NCBI RefSeq assembly: GCF_030407495.1
Contig: NZ_JASDDG010000012.1
Coordinates: 25,939-89,938 of the forward strand
DNA: 64,000 bases
DNA from: Arthrobacter sp. APC 3897
GTDB lineage: Bacteria > Actinomycetota > Actinomycetes > Actinomycetales > Micrococcaceae
Direction of reading: 5' to 3'
Below the pieces are notes generated by a model. The model made no database searches and was not told the origin of the DNA. It was given only the letters and a program-made list of their open reading frames with translations. The position numbers and the translations under genes are program-made. Numbering within the stretch: position 1 is the stretch's first letter; every line of letters starts with the position of its first letter. Of this stretch, positions 19,450-28,479 are shown piece by piece.

Positions 19450-20307
19450 ATGCCTGATTCCTCCGCGCCCGCCGCAAAGCCAGCGCAGGATCCTCCCCGC
19501 AGAGCCCGTCCGCTGCTGGCCCTTGAGGTTCTAAGGAAGGAACAGCTGACACCGCACATGGTGCGGATTATTGCCGGCGGCCCCAATTTCCAGCGGTTTG
19601 CGGACAATGGCTTTGCCGATTCGTACTGCAAGATCTGGTTTGGTCCGGACGGCACACCCCTGGACGGAACAGCGGAGCTCGAAGCGCTCCGGGAGCAGTT
19701 CCCCCGGGAAGAGTGGCCGGTATCGCGCACCTACACGATCCGCCGGGTGGACACAGATGCCGCAGAGATCGCGATTGATTTTGTGGTCCACGGTGATGAG
19801 GGGCTGGCCGGTCCCTGGGCTGCACGGGCCGCTGCCGGCGAGATGTTCGCCTTCACCGGTCCCGGCGGTGCATTCAACCCGGACCCGGGCGCCGGGTGGT
19901 ACCTCTTTGCCGCCGACGAATCCGCCTTCCCCGCCACGGCTGCCGTGCTGGAAGCCCTTCCGGCAACCGCCGTCGGCCAGGCCTTCCTGGAAGTGGGCGG
20001 GCCGGAAGACCGCCAGCCGCTGGAGACGCCGGAAGGCATCACAGTGACCTGGCTGTACCGCGGCGACCGCCCGGCCGGAAACACCGGCCTGCTGGCCGCT
20101 GCCGTGGCGGACGCCCCCTGGTCCGGCAATGACGTGCAGGTTTTTGCCCACGGTGAGCGCGAAGCAATGAAGGCCCTCAGGGATGTCTTTTTCGGTCTCC
20201 GCGGCTTGGAACGGCGGCAGGTATCACTGTCCGGCTACTGGGCGGCCGGGCGGACCGAAGACGCGTTCCAGGCAGAAAAAAGGACCCCGGTCGGCAAGAT
20301 CCTGTAG
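19450..20307 (+). CDS. Siderophore-interacting protein (FAD ferric-siderophore reductase)
   Basis: A 285-residue SIP/ViuB-type flavoprotein. The FAD-binding domain shows the SRTYTIRR motif (about residue 97), followed by DFVVHGDEGLAGPWAARAAAG, and the C-terminal NAD(P)H domain includes DESAFPA and LSGYWAAGRTEDAF. Family members reduce ferric siderophores in the cytoplasm to release Fe(II). ATG 19450 follows CTAGGAGAACCGC. No IdeR box is evident in the 14-base gap to ung, so any iron control must act further upstream. It is convergent with the ThrE gene. Confidence 0.9.
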   Translation: MPDSSAPAAKPAQDPPRRARPLLALEVLRKEQLTPHMVRIIAGGPNFQRFADNGFADSYCKIWFGPDGTPLDGTAELEALREQFPREEWPVSRTYTIRRVDTDAAEIAIDFVVHGDEGLAGPWAARAAAGEMFAFTGPGGAFNPDPGAGWYLFAADESAFPATAAVLEALPATAVGQAFLEVGGPEDRQPLETPEGITVTWLYRGDRPAGNTGLLAAAVADAPWSGNDVQVFAHGEREAMKALRDVFFGLRGLERRQVSLSGYWAAGRTEDAFQAEKRTPVGKIL

Positions 20308-20352
20308 ATCCTGCGTTCCGGGGCCCCGTGGCGGTATGCCGTCAGCCGGCGC

Positions 20353-22224
20353 CTAGCGCCGCCTGTTCCGGCGGTCATTACCGGAAAGATTTCGGGTCAG
20401 CGGCCGGGCCAGATTGTCTCCAAACACCACGCCGCCGGCGATCGCAAGGATCACCGTGAGCGCGTTGAAGATACCCACCGCGCCTACGGTGATGTCATCC
20501 GAGCCGATGCTCAGTCCGTACATGGCCCGGAAGATGGACAGCCCCGGGAACAGGAAGAGCACGGCCGGCACAGCTACGATCAGCTGCGGGGCACCCATCC
20601 GCAGGGCGGTCATCCGCGCCACCATGCCAATAAAGATGGCGGCAACAGCCGGGGTCAGCCGGGGACCCACGCCCACCAGCTCAGAAAGCTGGAAGATGAG
20701 GAAACCGGCGAGCCCGGTCAGGACCGTGGGCAGCACCAGGTTCATGGGCGACTGCTCCACCACGCAGATGGTTCCGAGCGCCACGGCCAGCAGTACCAGC
20801 GTCACGGCGAACGGATACTGTGAGCCCTGCACCTGCGTCACGTCCAGACGAGGCACGCCCAGCAGCGCCCCCACCACCAGTGCGACGGCGATGCCCGCCA
20901 CCAGGGCTCCGAACGTCAGGAACGCGGACAGGAAACGTCCCGATGCAGTCACCGGGAATCCGTTGATCGCATCCTGTACGGCAGAGACGAGGCGGCCGGT
21001 GGGCAGGAGCAGGAGGATGCCTCCGGCCACCACGATGCCAGGAGAAATGGGCACGTCCATGGACCAGCAGAGCATGGCAAGCGCCGTGACCAGGAAGCCG
21101 CTCGCGGCTGTGGTGAAAAAGTCGGGAACACGCCAGCGGCCCAGCACCCGCTGCAGCAGGCTGACCAGGAAGGTACTGACGAAAGCCACCAGGGAGGCCA
21201 GCGGCCCGCCGCCAATAAAGCCCACAATTGCAGCGGCAAAGGCGCCGGTGGAGAAAGTCACCGCCCAGCGCGGAAACGGCTTTGGCCGGTGTGTGATTTC
21301 GTTCAGCCGGTTGGAGGCCTCGGCGCGGGAGACACCGCCGTCGATAATGTCGGTAACCAGCTGGTGGACCAGTCCCAGGCCTGCGTAGTTGTTGGTCCAG
21401 GAGCGCACCACCCGCATGACGGTAATGGGAGTCTGGTCCTTGGGCGAGTAATTCAGCAGGACGGACTGGTTGGTGATGTCCACTTCGATGCTGTCCAGCC
21501 CAAAGGCAGCGGTCACCGCGATGATGGCGGTCTCCACTTCCAGAGCACCGGCTCCGTACCGGAACATGGTTTCGGCAAGCCCCAGCGCCAGATCAAGCGT
21601 TTTCCGGGCGGAGGCATCCGGTCCGGCGGTGCGCACCAGCGGGTTCGCGTACGGCGAGCCGGCCAGCCGCTCCACAATGGACATCGCCTGGGTGGGCGGC
21701 GTCTCGCCCTGGACCAGGCGGCGAAGCATCCTTTTGGCAGCAGCCGACGAGCGGTCCTGCCGCTGGGCACCGGCGCTGCCGGGGTGGTGGTTGCCGGGAA
21801 CGGTTTTGCGGGCACGGGGCTTCCGCTGAGGCTGGCTTGCCGGTGCGGTCTGCCCGGAGCCCAGTCCGCCGGAAGTCCCCTTTGCAGGCGTCTGGATGAC
21901 AGACGTGGTGGGAGGCGGCGGTTTGGGCCTGGTACTGCGCAAACCAACACCGGCGGGGCCCGTGGGCAGGCCCGGGACACCTTTCGGGCTCTTGGGTGCC
22001 TTGGATGCCTTGGGTGCCTTGCCGGGTACCGCCTCCCGTTCCGGCTGGCTTTTGCCTTCCGGCTGGCTCCTGCCTTCCAGCTGGCTCCTGCGTTCCGGCT
22101 GGCTCTTGCGTTCCGATGCGGCAGGTCCGCCTGGCCGGATAACCGGGATCAGCCCCACCTTGGGATCGGGATTCTGCGCAGGCTCTCGGCGGTCTGCATC
22201 GGACGTGTTCTCCAAAGGACTCAC
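20353..22224 (-). CDS. Threonine/serine exporter, ThrE family
   Basis: A 623-residue membrane protein combining the DUF1212 (ThrE) and DUF3815 (ThrE_2) domains, with about ten transmembrane helices from residue 260 on. Corynebacterium ThrE exports threonine and serine. The cytoplasmic N-terminus of about 180 residues is disordered, rich in Pro, Lys and Arg, with hexapeptide repeats like RSQPEG at about 38-63. The GTG start at 22224 has AGAGG seven bases upstream. It lies 44 bases from the FemX-like gene, transcribed in the same direction. Confidence 0.88.
   Translation of the reverse strand: MSPLENTSDADRREPAQNPDPKVGLIPVIRPGGPAASERKSQPERRSQLEGRSQPEGKSQPEREAVPGKAPKASKAPKSPKGVPGLPTGPAGVGLRSTRPKPPPPTTSVIQTPAKGTSGGLGSGQTAPASQPQRKPRARKTVPGNHHPGSAGAQRQDRSSAAAKRMLRRLVQGETPPTQAMSIVERLAGSPYANPLVRTAGPDASARKTLDLALGLAETMFRYGAGALEVETAIIAVTAAFGLDSIEVDITNQSVLLNYSPKDQTPITVMRVVRSWTNNYAGLGLVHQLVTDIIDGGVSRAEASNRLNEITHRPKPFPRWAVTFSTGAFAAAIVGFIGGGPLASLVAFVSTFLVSLLQRVLGRWRVPDFFTTAASGFLVTALAMLCWSMDVPISPGIVVAGGILLLLPTGRLVSAVQDAINGFPVTASGRFLSAFLTFGALVAGIAVALVVGALLGVPRLDVTQVQGSQYPFAVTLVLLAVALGTICVVEQSPMNLVLPTVLTGLAGFLIFQLSELVGVGPRLTPAVAAIFIGMVARMTALRMGAPQLIVAVPAVLFLFPGLSIFRAMYGLSIGSDDITVGAVGIFNALTVILAIAGGVVFGDNLARPLTRNLSGNDRRNRRR
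22037..22108 (-). repeat. 18-bp tandem repeat within the ThrE gene
   Basis: Four adjacent 18-base copies (starting at 22037, 22055, 22073 and 22091) of a unit close to CCTTCCGGCTGGCTCCTG, plus a partial fifth. They encode the degenerate hexapeptide (K/R)-S-Q-(P/L)-E-(R/G) in the disordered N-terminus. Copy number could vary between strains by slippage. Confidence 0.85.
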
Positions 22225-22268
22225 CCTTTCGCCTCTGTTGGCCTGATTCCGTTCAGGCGCGCTTTCTT

Positions 22269-23342
22269 TTAGTAGAACGGCTGCTGGTGCCGGCGCCAGT
22301 AGATCTGCCGGGCCACACGTTCACCGATGGTGTTCCATACCTTGTACCGCAGCGGATCCAGGATCAGGTCATAGCAGCCCACGAAGTCCGTGACGGTTTT
22401 CGAGAAGCTGGTTTTGAAGAGGCCCAGGCCGTGATGGGGATGTTCCTTGTTCTTCAGCTGGTCACTGGGCGGGGTGCCGCAGAAGTCATACTCTTCAATG
22501 CCGAAGTCTTCCTTCAGTTCGTTGATCGCGGTCCACTGCACCAGGTGGGAGTCTCCGTACTGGTTGCGGCGGGGTTTGGATCCGCCGTCCTTATACGTCC
22601 CCTTCCTGCCGTAGGCGATGACAAACGCACCAACTGTGGGTTCGCCCTCTTCAAAGGCGAAGTAGAACCGGCCCTGGCCCGCGGCCACGAAGTTGGACCA
22701 GAAGCGGTGGTAATACTCGTAGGAGCGCATCCTGGCCGATGAACGGTCCTCGATGTGGCTCATGAGCCGGTACATGGTGCGCATGTTCTCTTCGGTCGGC
22801 TCGACACGCCGGACATCGGCGCCCTCACGGATGGCACGGCGGACCGCATTGCGTCCGCGCGATGAAAGGTTCTTCAGCAGCTGCTCGGTGTCCGGTGTGG
22901 TGTCCAGCAGGGCCGTGGAGTCATTGGGCTGCAGGTTGAACGTCTTCACCAGGCCTGCACCTTCGAACAGGGCACGCACCTCGGGGCTGTCCACAATGTC
23001 AGGTTCCACCTTGACGGCGAAGACGTTCCGCTTGGTTTCCCTGATGAACCGGCGCAGCGCCTCAAGCACTTCGGGCACGTGGGCCGGCTCCGCGACGTCG
23101 GGCCCCTTAATGAGGTACCAGAGGCTGCCCAGCCCGGGGACTTTCTTCTCTATGGCCAGGTTGTACGTCGTGTAACCGCGGCCCGTGAAGACAAGATAGA
23201 TGGGATTCCAGCCATGGCGGGACTTGACCTCCGCGTAGGACGCGGACTGCAGCACGTTCCCGCCGCACGGGTTGGACTGCACGTGGCTGTCCCACTTTTC
23301 CATCTCGTCGGCAGTGGCCAGGCGTGCACTAAAGTCTCGCAA
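22269..23342 (-). CDS. FemABX family aminoacyltransferase (lipid II peptide bridge)
   Basis: A 357-residue protein of the FemX/MurM fold with two GNAT-like domains. Motifs include NPCGGNVLQSASYAEVKSRHGW near the N-terminus, LSSRGRNAVRRAIREGADVRR in the middle and DFCGTPPSDQLKNKEHPHHGL with GLFKTSFSK near the end. Such enzymes add amino acids from aminoacyl-tRNA to the third residue of lipid II, building the peptidoglycan interpeptide bridge; Arthrobacter is known for varied bridges. The start is TTG 23342 with GAGG five bases upstream. The added residue cannot be read from sequence. Confidence 0.9.
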   Translation of the reverse strand: MRDFSARLATADEMEKWDSHVQSNPCGGNVLQSASYAEVKSRHGWNPIYLVFTGRGYTTYNLAIEKKVPGLGSLWYLIKGPDVAEPAHVPEVLEALRRFIRETKRNVFAVKVEPDIVDSPEVRALFEGAGLVKTFNLQPNDSTALLDTTPDTEQLLKNLSSRGRNAVRRAIREGADVRRVEPTEENMRTMYRLMSHIEDRSSARMRSYEYYHRFWSNFVAAGQGRFYFAFEEGEPTVGAFVIAYGRKGTYKDGGSKPRRNQYGDSHLVQWTAINELKEDFGIEEYDFCGTPPSDQLKNKEHPHHGLGLFKTSFSKTVTDFVGCYDLILDPLRYKVWNTIGERVARQIYWRRHQQPFY

Positions 23343-23617
23343 AATACCTCAACTAATCGCTTGATCGCTTGATCGTTTGCACCATTGCGGGTGATCCGGA
23401 GCGGCCCCGGCAAAACCCCGGGGAACCGTCCTTCAGTCTATCTGCTGGTGTCACGGCTGAATGAAATCCGCGGGCTGCGGGATTGTGAGTTCAGCTCCCC
23501 AAAAGCGCCCGGTTTCCCCAGGACTCCGCCCTCCCTGCTCAGGATGGCGTGCGCGGAGGGCGAGTGCCGCTAGACTAGATGCAAACACATGGACTTTTAC
23601 GGAATGGCGGGCTTCAC

Positions 23618-24670
23618 ATGGGACGGCAACTGGAACTCGGACTGGATACTTTTGGTGACGTCACCTCTGATCCGGACGGCGAACGGCTGGCGCAGCCTCA
23701 GGTCCTGCGCAACGTAGTGGCCGAGGCCGTTCTGGCGGATTCGGTGGGCATTGACTTCATCGGAATCGGCGAACACCACCGCGACGACTTTGCGGTGTCG
23801 GCCCCGGACGTTGTCCTGGCAGCCATTGCCGGGCAAACCAGCCGCATCCGGTTGGGCTCGGCAGTCACAGTCCTGAGTTCCGATGATCCAATCCGTGTCT
23901 TCCAGCGCTTCTCCACTCTGGATGCAGTCTCCAACGGCCGTGCCGAGGTGGTGCTGGGCCGCGGCTCCTTCACGGAATCCTTCCCGCTCTTTGGCCTGGA
24001 ACTGTCCCAGTACGAGGAGCTTTTTGAAGAAAAGCTGGAGCTCTTCACCCGGCTGCGCAGCGAGAATCCGGTGACATGGAACGGCAGCACCCGGGCACCC
24101 CTGCAGAACCAGCGTGTCTACCCGCCCACCGCTTCAGGGGAACTGCCGACGTGGATCGCCGTCGGCGGCACCCCTCAGTCCGTGGTGCGTGCCGCCCATT
24201 ACGGTTTGCCTCTCATGCTGGCGATCATTGGCGGTGAACCGGCCCGCTTTGCCCCCTTCGTGGATCTGTACAAGCGCGCTCTGGCCCAGTTCGGCCGTCC
24301 GATGCTCCCGGTGGGCGCCCACTCCCCCGGTTACGTCGCTGCAACCGATGAGCAGGCACTCGAGGAAGCATGGCCGCATTTCGAGCGCATGCAGAACAGA
24401 ATTGGCCGCGAGCGCGGCTGGAGCCCCACCACGTACAGCGACTACCTGGCCTCCGCCGGCCCCGACGGTGCGCTGTTCATCGGTTCCCCGGAAACTGTCG
24501 CCGCCAAAATTGTCCGGGTCGCCACGGAACTGGAGCTGAGCCGCTTCGACATGAAGTACAGCCTGGGGACGCTTCCGCACGAGAATATGATGAACTGCAT
24601 CCGCCTGTACGGCACTGAAGTGGCTCCGCTGGTCCGTGAACAGCTCGCCGGAATGGATCCGCTGGACTGA
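23618..24670 (+). CDS. Luciferase-like (LLM) flavin-dependent oxidoreductase
   Basis: A 350-residue TIM-barrel flavoenzyme of the bacterial luciferase superfamily: GRQLELGLDTFGDVT, DFIGIGEHHRDDFAVSAPDVVLAA, RIRLGSAVTVLSSDDPIRVFQRF and GRAEVVLGRGSF are the usual signatures of the class-wide group that uses FMN or F420. The ATG at 23618 matches the usual N-terminus. The substrate is not predictable. Monocistronic, convergent with the MFS gene that follows. Confidence 0.9.
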   Translation: MGRQLELGLDTFGDVTSDPDGERLAQPQVLRNVVAEAVLADSVGIDFIGIGEHHRDDFAVSAPDVVLAAIAGQTSRIRLGSAVTVLSSDDPIRVFQRFSTLDAVSNGRAEVVLGRGSFTESFPLFGLELSQYEELFEEKLELFTRLRSENPVTWNGSTRAPLQNQRVYPPTASGELPTWIAVGGTPQSVVRAAHYGLPLMLAIIGGEPARFAPFVDLYKRALAQFGRPMLPVGAHSPGYVAATDEQALEEAWPHFERMQNRIGRERGWSPTTYSDYLASAGPDGALFIGSPETVAAKIVRVATELELSRFDMKYSLGTLPHENMMNCIRLYGTEVAPLVREQLAGMDPLD

Positions 24671-24679
24671 CCCGGCACA

Positions 24680-26248
24680 CTATGCCGACGCCGGGAGGAA
24701 CCAGCGGGTGCGCGGCTGCACTTCGGCCAGGGCTGCTGCCTCGTCCATGACCCGCCGGTCCTCCCCGGTGATCCGTTCCTGTTCCTGACGCAGGTATTCC
24801 CGCCAGGTGGCAACGTCGTAGATCTCCCGGAACTGGCGGGCATCCGTCACTGAATGCACCAGTTCCCAGTCCCGGGCACCGGTACGCATCCTGGACAGGC
24901 GCACCTCATGCATCAGCCGCACAAACTCGGCGGCCTTATCGGGGGCCAGCTCGTAGGCCGTGAGGATGGTGACCGGCCCGTCGTTGGGTGCCGGCTCCTG
25001 GGTGGCTTCGATACCCAGGTCCGCTTCGGCAACGCTCCGGTCCAACCTGCCGGTGCGCGGCAGCAACGGCAGTACAGGGACACTCAATCCTGCCGCCACC
25101 AGCAGTGCTCCCGCTGCGGCCAGCACCGGAGCATAGCCGAATGCGGTGGCGAAGGATCCCCAGACGACGGCGCCGATGGCCTGGGATCCAGTGGTCACCA
25201 TCAGGTACACCGACAGCCCCCGTGCCCGAACCCATTCAGGCAGTGTGAGCTGCATGGCGCTGTTGAGGATCGAGAACGTCGCGATCCAGGAAATTCCGGC
25301 CAGGACCAGCAGGATGGCCAGCAGCCAGGCCGGCAGGAAGCCGGCGCCGATAATTGCCGCGCCAAAAACGGCGGCGGACATGCCCAGCATCAAGTTGTCG
25401 TGGACCCTGTCCTTGACTCTCGGCAGCAGAATCACGCCCAGGACCGCGCCCGCCCCCAGCGCCCCCAGCAGGAGGCCGTAGCCCGTTGATCCGAGCCCGA
25501 GGTGCCCGTTCACGGCCACCGGCAGCAGCGCGTACAGGGCACTGGCGGGCGTCATGAAGAGAGCAGTCCGGAGCAGGATGCGCCGGATGCGCGGAGCTGC
25601 CCGGATGTAACGCATGCCGGCCGCGAGCGCTTCCCCCATCCGCTCGGGGTCTTCGGGTTCCGGGGGTGCCCGCCACACATAGACAGCCACCGCGGTGCCC
25701 AGGAAGGACACTGCATTTAGCCCGAACACAAAAGCGGGGCCGAGCAGGGAGACGAGCACACCGCCCAGCGCCGGACCCACGGCGCGTGCTCCGTTGACCG
25801 CCATACTGCTCAGCGCCGACGCCGCACGGATTTCCTCCCACGGCACCAGATCCGGGTTGATGGCCTGCCACGCCGGCTGGCTGAGGGCCACTCCGCAGCC
25901 GATCAGGAAGGTGTACAGCAACAGGGAGTCAGGATCCAGCAGCCCCAGGGCCGCCACCAGGGTCAACAGGCTGGCAGCCCCGGCGGCAAACAGATTTGCA
26001 CCGAGGATCAGCCGCCGCCGATTAAAGGCATCGGCAAGGAACCCGGCAATGAGGCCAAGCAGCAGGGAGGGCGCCAGGTTCGCCGTCTGCACCAGGGATA
26101 CCAGCGCGGGGTTCGAGCTGTTTTCCACCAGGTACCACTGCGCACCGACCGTCTGCATCCACGTACCGATGCTGGACCCGATGTTCGCCAGCCAGAGAAT
26201 CAGGAACGCCCGGCGCCGCAGGGGTGCCCACGGTGATTCCGAAGCCAT
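24680..26248 (-). CDS. MFS transporter fused to a C-terminal dimeric alpha/beta-barrel-like domain
   Basis: A 522-residue protein. Residues 1-410 form a 12-helix MFS_3/EntS-type exporter (PLRRRAFLILWLANIGSSIGTWMQTVG). Residues about 425-515 are soluble and resemble an antibiotic-biosynthesis-monooxygenase-like ferredoxin fold (GPVTILTAYELAPDKAAEFVRLMHEVRLSRMRTGARDWELVHSV...FREIYDVATWREYLRQEQ). This fusion recurs in bacteria, and the tail may sense or bind substrate. Typical exporters of this branch end near residue 410. The transported compound is unknown. Confidence 0.88.
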   Translation of the reverse strand: MASESPWAPLRRRAFLILWLANIGSSIGTWMQTVGAQWYLVENSSNPALVSLVQTANLAPSLLLGLIAGFLADAFNRRRLILGANLFAAGAASLLTLVAALGLLDPDSLLLYTFLIGCGVALSQPAWQAINPDLVPWEEIRAASALSSMAVNGARAVGPALGGVLVSLLGPAFVFGLNAVSFLGTAVAVYVWRAPPEPEDPERMGEALAAGMRYIRAAPRIRRILLRTALFMTPASALYALLPVAVNGHLGLGSTGYGLLLGALGAGAVLGVILLPRVKDRVHDNLMLGMSAAVFGAAIIGAGFLPAWLLAILLVLAGISWIATFSILNSAMQLTLPEWVRARGLSVYLMVTTGSQAIGAVVWGSFATAFGYAPVLAAAGALLVAAGLSVPVLPLLPRTGRLDRSVAEADLGIEATQEPAPNDGPVTILTAYELAPDKAAEFVRLMHEVRLSRMRTGARDWELVHSVTDARQFREIYDVATWREYLRQEQERITGEDRRVMDEAAALAEVQPRTRWFLPASA

Positions 26249-26290
26249 CAGAGCGCCTCCGTCCGAAGGGTCAAGGGTACGTGTTCCGTG

Positions 26291-27322
26291 TCAGACCGCC
26301 TTGGGAAACCCCGGCCATGCTTTGCGGAACCGTTTCCGTGCCCGCTCTCCGCGTTGCTCCTCCATCGCATGCAGCAGCCCGTATGTGAACCCGTTCTGTC
26401 CCGCACCTGAGCTCCCCGCGCCCCACCGGCTCAGGTATTGCCGGCTGACCACGCTGTCCTGGTGTTCGCCGAGAATCTTCTGCAGATGTTCGGCGCCGGT
26501 GATCAGTTCGGCGGCGCCGGCGGTATGAACCGGCTGAGCCACTTCAGCGGCGTAGCGCAGGCGTTTGGCTTCCTTGCGTGCTTCATGCAGGGATTCCGAC
26601 AGATGTTCCCCGTGGCCGGCCCGGCGGGCTGCCCGAACCTGCCGGTGCAGGCGCTTACGATCGCGTTTGAGCATGTCCGCGGCGCTTCGGGCAGCGGGTG
26701 CATCCGCCTTGGGTGTGAAACCGGGTGCTGTCACCACGGTTTCCAGCTGCCGGAGCAAAGCCAGATACCGCTCACCGTCCAACACGTCCCCAGCGATGCC
26801 TCGGGCGGAGGAGTACTCGCTCAGCAGTTCCTCATCAATGTGCTGCTGCACCGGCCCCATCACCAGTTCTGCAGGTTGCTCCGCCACGAGGTCCTGCAGC
26901 CGCACCCGCAGCACCTGTGCATCCCTTGCGGCCCCCAGGATCCCGGCCAGCCATTTCAGTTCGTCCCGTACTTCACGCGCAGGTTCCGGGGGCAGGAAAG
27001 TGCGGTAACTGGCCAACGCCGACCTCATCCTGCGGGTGCTGACCCGCATTTTGTGGACGGCATCCGTCTCGTTGGTCCGTATCCGGGCATCCTCCCCCAG
27101 CAGGGTAAGGAACTGCCTGTGCAGGTAGGCCTGCAATAACCGCCCGACCGGACCGTCGGGTTCGGGCGGGGCCGGCTGCTCAGCAGCCACGCGCACCGCC
27201 ATCTGCGCGGCCGTTTGCGCCGGAGGCGAGTGGCCGGATCCCGCCTTAACGTTTCGGATGTTTTTCCTGGTGCCGGATCGGGGCTCACGCTCCTGGATGT
27301 CGGGCTCCTGAGCGGTAGGCAT
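26291..27322 (-). CDS. CHAD domain protein
   Basis: A 343-residue helical protein with the conserved histidine-rich CHAD domain: VHKMRVSTRRMRSALASYRTF (about 85-105), ELKWLAGILGAARDAQVL, ESLHEARKEAKRLRYAAEV and LGEHQDSVVSRQYL. The Lys/Arg/His pattern makes a positively charged pocket that binds inorganic polyphosphate in studied CHAD proteins. The usual partner CYTH/thiamine triphosphatase domain is absent here. The N-terminal 45 residues are low complexity. Encoded alone, 42 bases upstream of the MFS fusion gene in the same direction. Confidence 0.92.
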   Translation of the reverse strand: MPTAQEPDIQEREPRSGTRKNIRNVKAGSGHSPPAQTAAQMAVRVAAEQPAPPEPDGPVGRLLQAYLHRQFLTLLGEDARIRTNETDAVHKMRVSTRRMRSALASYRTFLPPEPAREVRDELKWLAGILGAARDAQVLRVRLQDLVAEQPAELVMGPVQQHIDEELLSEYSSARGIAGDVLDGERYLALLRQLETVVTAPGFTPKADAPAARSAADMLKRDRKRLHRQVRAARRAGHGEHLSESLHEARKEAKRLRYAAEVAQPVHTAGAAELITGAEHLQKILGEHQDSVVSRQYLSRWGAGSSGAGQNGFTYGLLHAMEEQRGERARKRFRKAWPGFPKAV

Positions 27323-27501
27323 GGCTCAGTATAGGACCGGAAAAGCGGTCCAAGGCAGGGGGTTGGGCCCGCGCGGCGGTCCGGAGGGCAAGTCCCCTGT
27401 TATTCGGCTGCGGCCCACCGGTAGCATCGCCGATACGAACGGAACAGGGCGGCTGTCCGCACACTTTCATCCTGAAACATCGTCAACCATGAGGGCCGGG
27501 C

Positions 27502-28479
27502 ATGCGATACACGAAACTGGGCAACTCGGGGGCCGTGGTGTCCGCAGTGGGACTGGGATGCATGGCCTTTGGCAATCCCCAGCGCGGGATGCACGGCTGG
27601 ACGCTTCACGAACCTGAGTCCCGGGCGATTCTGCACCGGGCAGTGGAGCTGGGAATCAATTTCTTCGACACCGCCAATGTCTACTCTTCCGGGGACAGCG
27701 AGCGCACCCTCAGCGCCACCGTCCTGAAGGACGTACCGCGGGAAGAAGTGGTGATTGCCACCAAGGTGCATGGTGAAATGTCGCCCGGCCCCAACGGATG
27801 GGGGCTCTCCCGCAAGCACATCCTCTGGCAGGTGGACGCAAGCCTGAAACGCCTTGGCACGGATTACATCGATCTTTACCAGGTGCACCGCTGGGACTCC
27901 ACCACTCCGCTGGAGGAGACTCTGGAGACACTGGATGGTTTAGTGCGGGCAGGAAAAGTCCGGTACTTAGGCGCGTCCACCATGCACGCCTGGCAGTTTG
28001 CCCGGGCGCTGACCCTGCAGCAGGCGCATGGATGGTCACCGTTCATCACCATGCAGGCCCACTACAACCTGGTGTACCGCGAGGAGGAGCGGGAAATGCT
28101 TCCCCTGTGCCAGGCCACAGGGACCGGAATGCTGGCTTACTCGCCGTTGGCGCGGGGCAGGCTGGCACGCCCGTGGGATGAGGTCACCCGGCGGCAGCAG
28201 CAGGATGAACTGGGCCACTTACTCTATGCCGGCTCCGAGGAAGCTAATCGTGCCGTCGCCGATGCCGTCCTCAGCGTTGCGCTGCGACACGGCGTTCCGC
28301 GCGCGCGGGTGGCCCTGGCCTGGGTGATGGCCCACCCCGTGGTGAGTGCTCCGCTGGTGGGAGCCTCCGACGTCGGGCACGTGGATGATGCCGTAGCCGC
28401 CCTGGACCTCCGGCTTTCGCCGGAGGACCTGGAAGAGCTGGAGCGGAGCTACACGCCCCGCCCCGTGGCAGGTTTCTAG
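27502..28479 (+). CDS. Aldo/keto reductase
   Basis: A 325-residue NADPH-dependent (beta/alpha)8 oxidoreductase. The catalytic tetrad is D56, Y61, K88 and H129 (FFDTANVYSSG, IATKVHG, YQVHRWD). The C-terminal NADP-binding SPLARGRLARPW and VALAWVMAHPVVSAPLVGASD segments are standard for the AKR family, closest to the YdjG/general stress subgroup. Its stop overlaps the stop of the convergent malG by 4 bases. Confidence 0.92.
   Translation: MRYTKLGNSGAVVSAVGLGCMAFGNPQRGMHGWTLHEPESRAILHRAVELGINFFDTANVYSSGDSERTLSATVLKDVPREEVVIATKVHGEMSPGPNGWGLSRKHILWQVDASLKRLGTDYIDLYQVHRWDSTTPLEETLETLDGLVRAGKVRYLGASTMHAWQFARALTLQQAHGWSPFITMQAHYNLVYREEEREMLPLCQATGTGMLAYSPLARGRLARPWDEVTRRQQQDELGHLLYAGSEEANRAVADAVLSVALRHGVPRARVALAWVMAHPVVSAPLVGASDVGHVDDAVAALDLRLSPEDLEELERSYTPRPVAGF

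Noticed and set aside
19435-19450. An IdeR box in front of the siderophore-interacting protein gene.
   Set aside because: The gap to ung is only 14 bases and contains no inverted repeat like the IdeR consensus.
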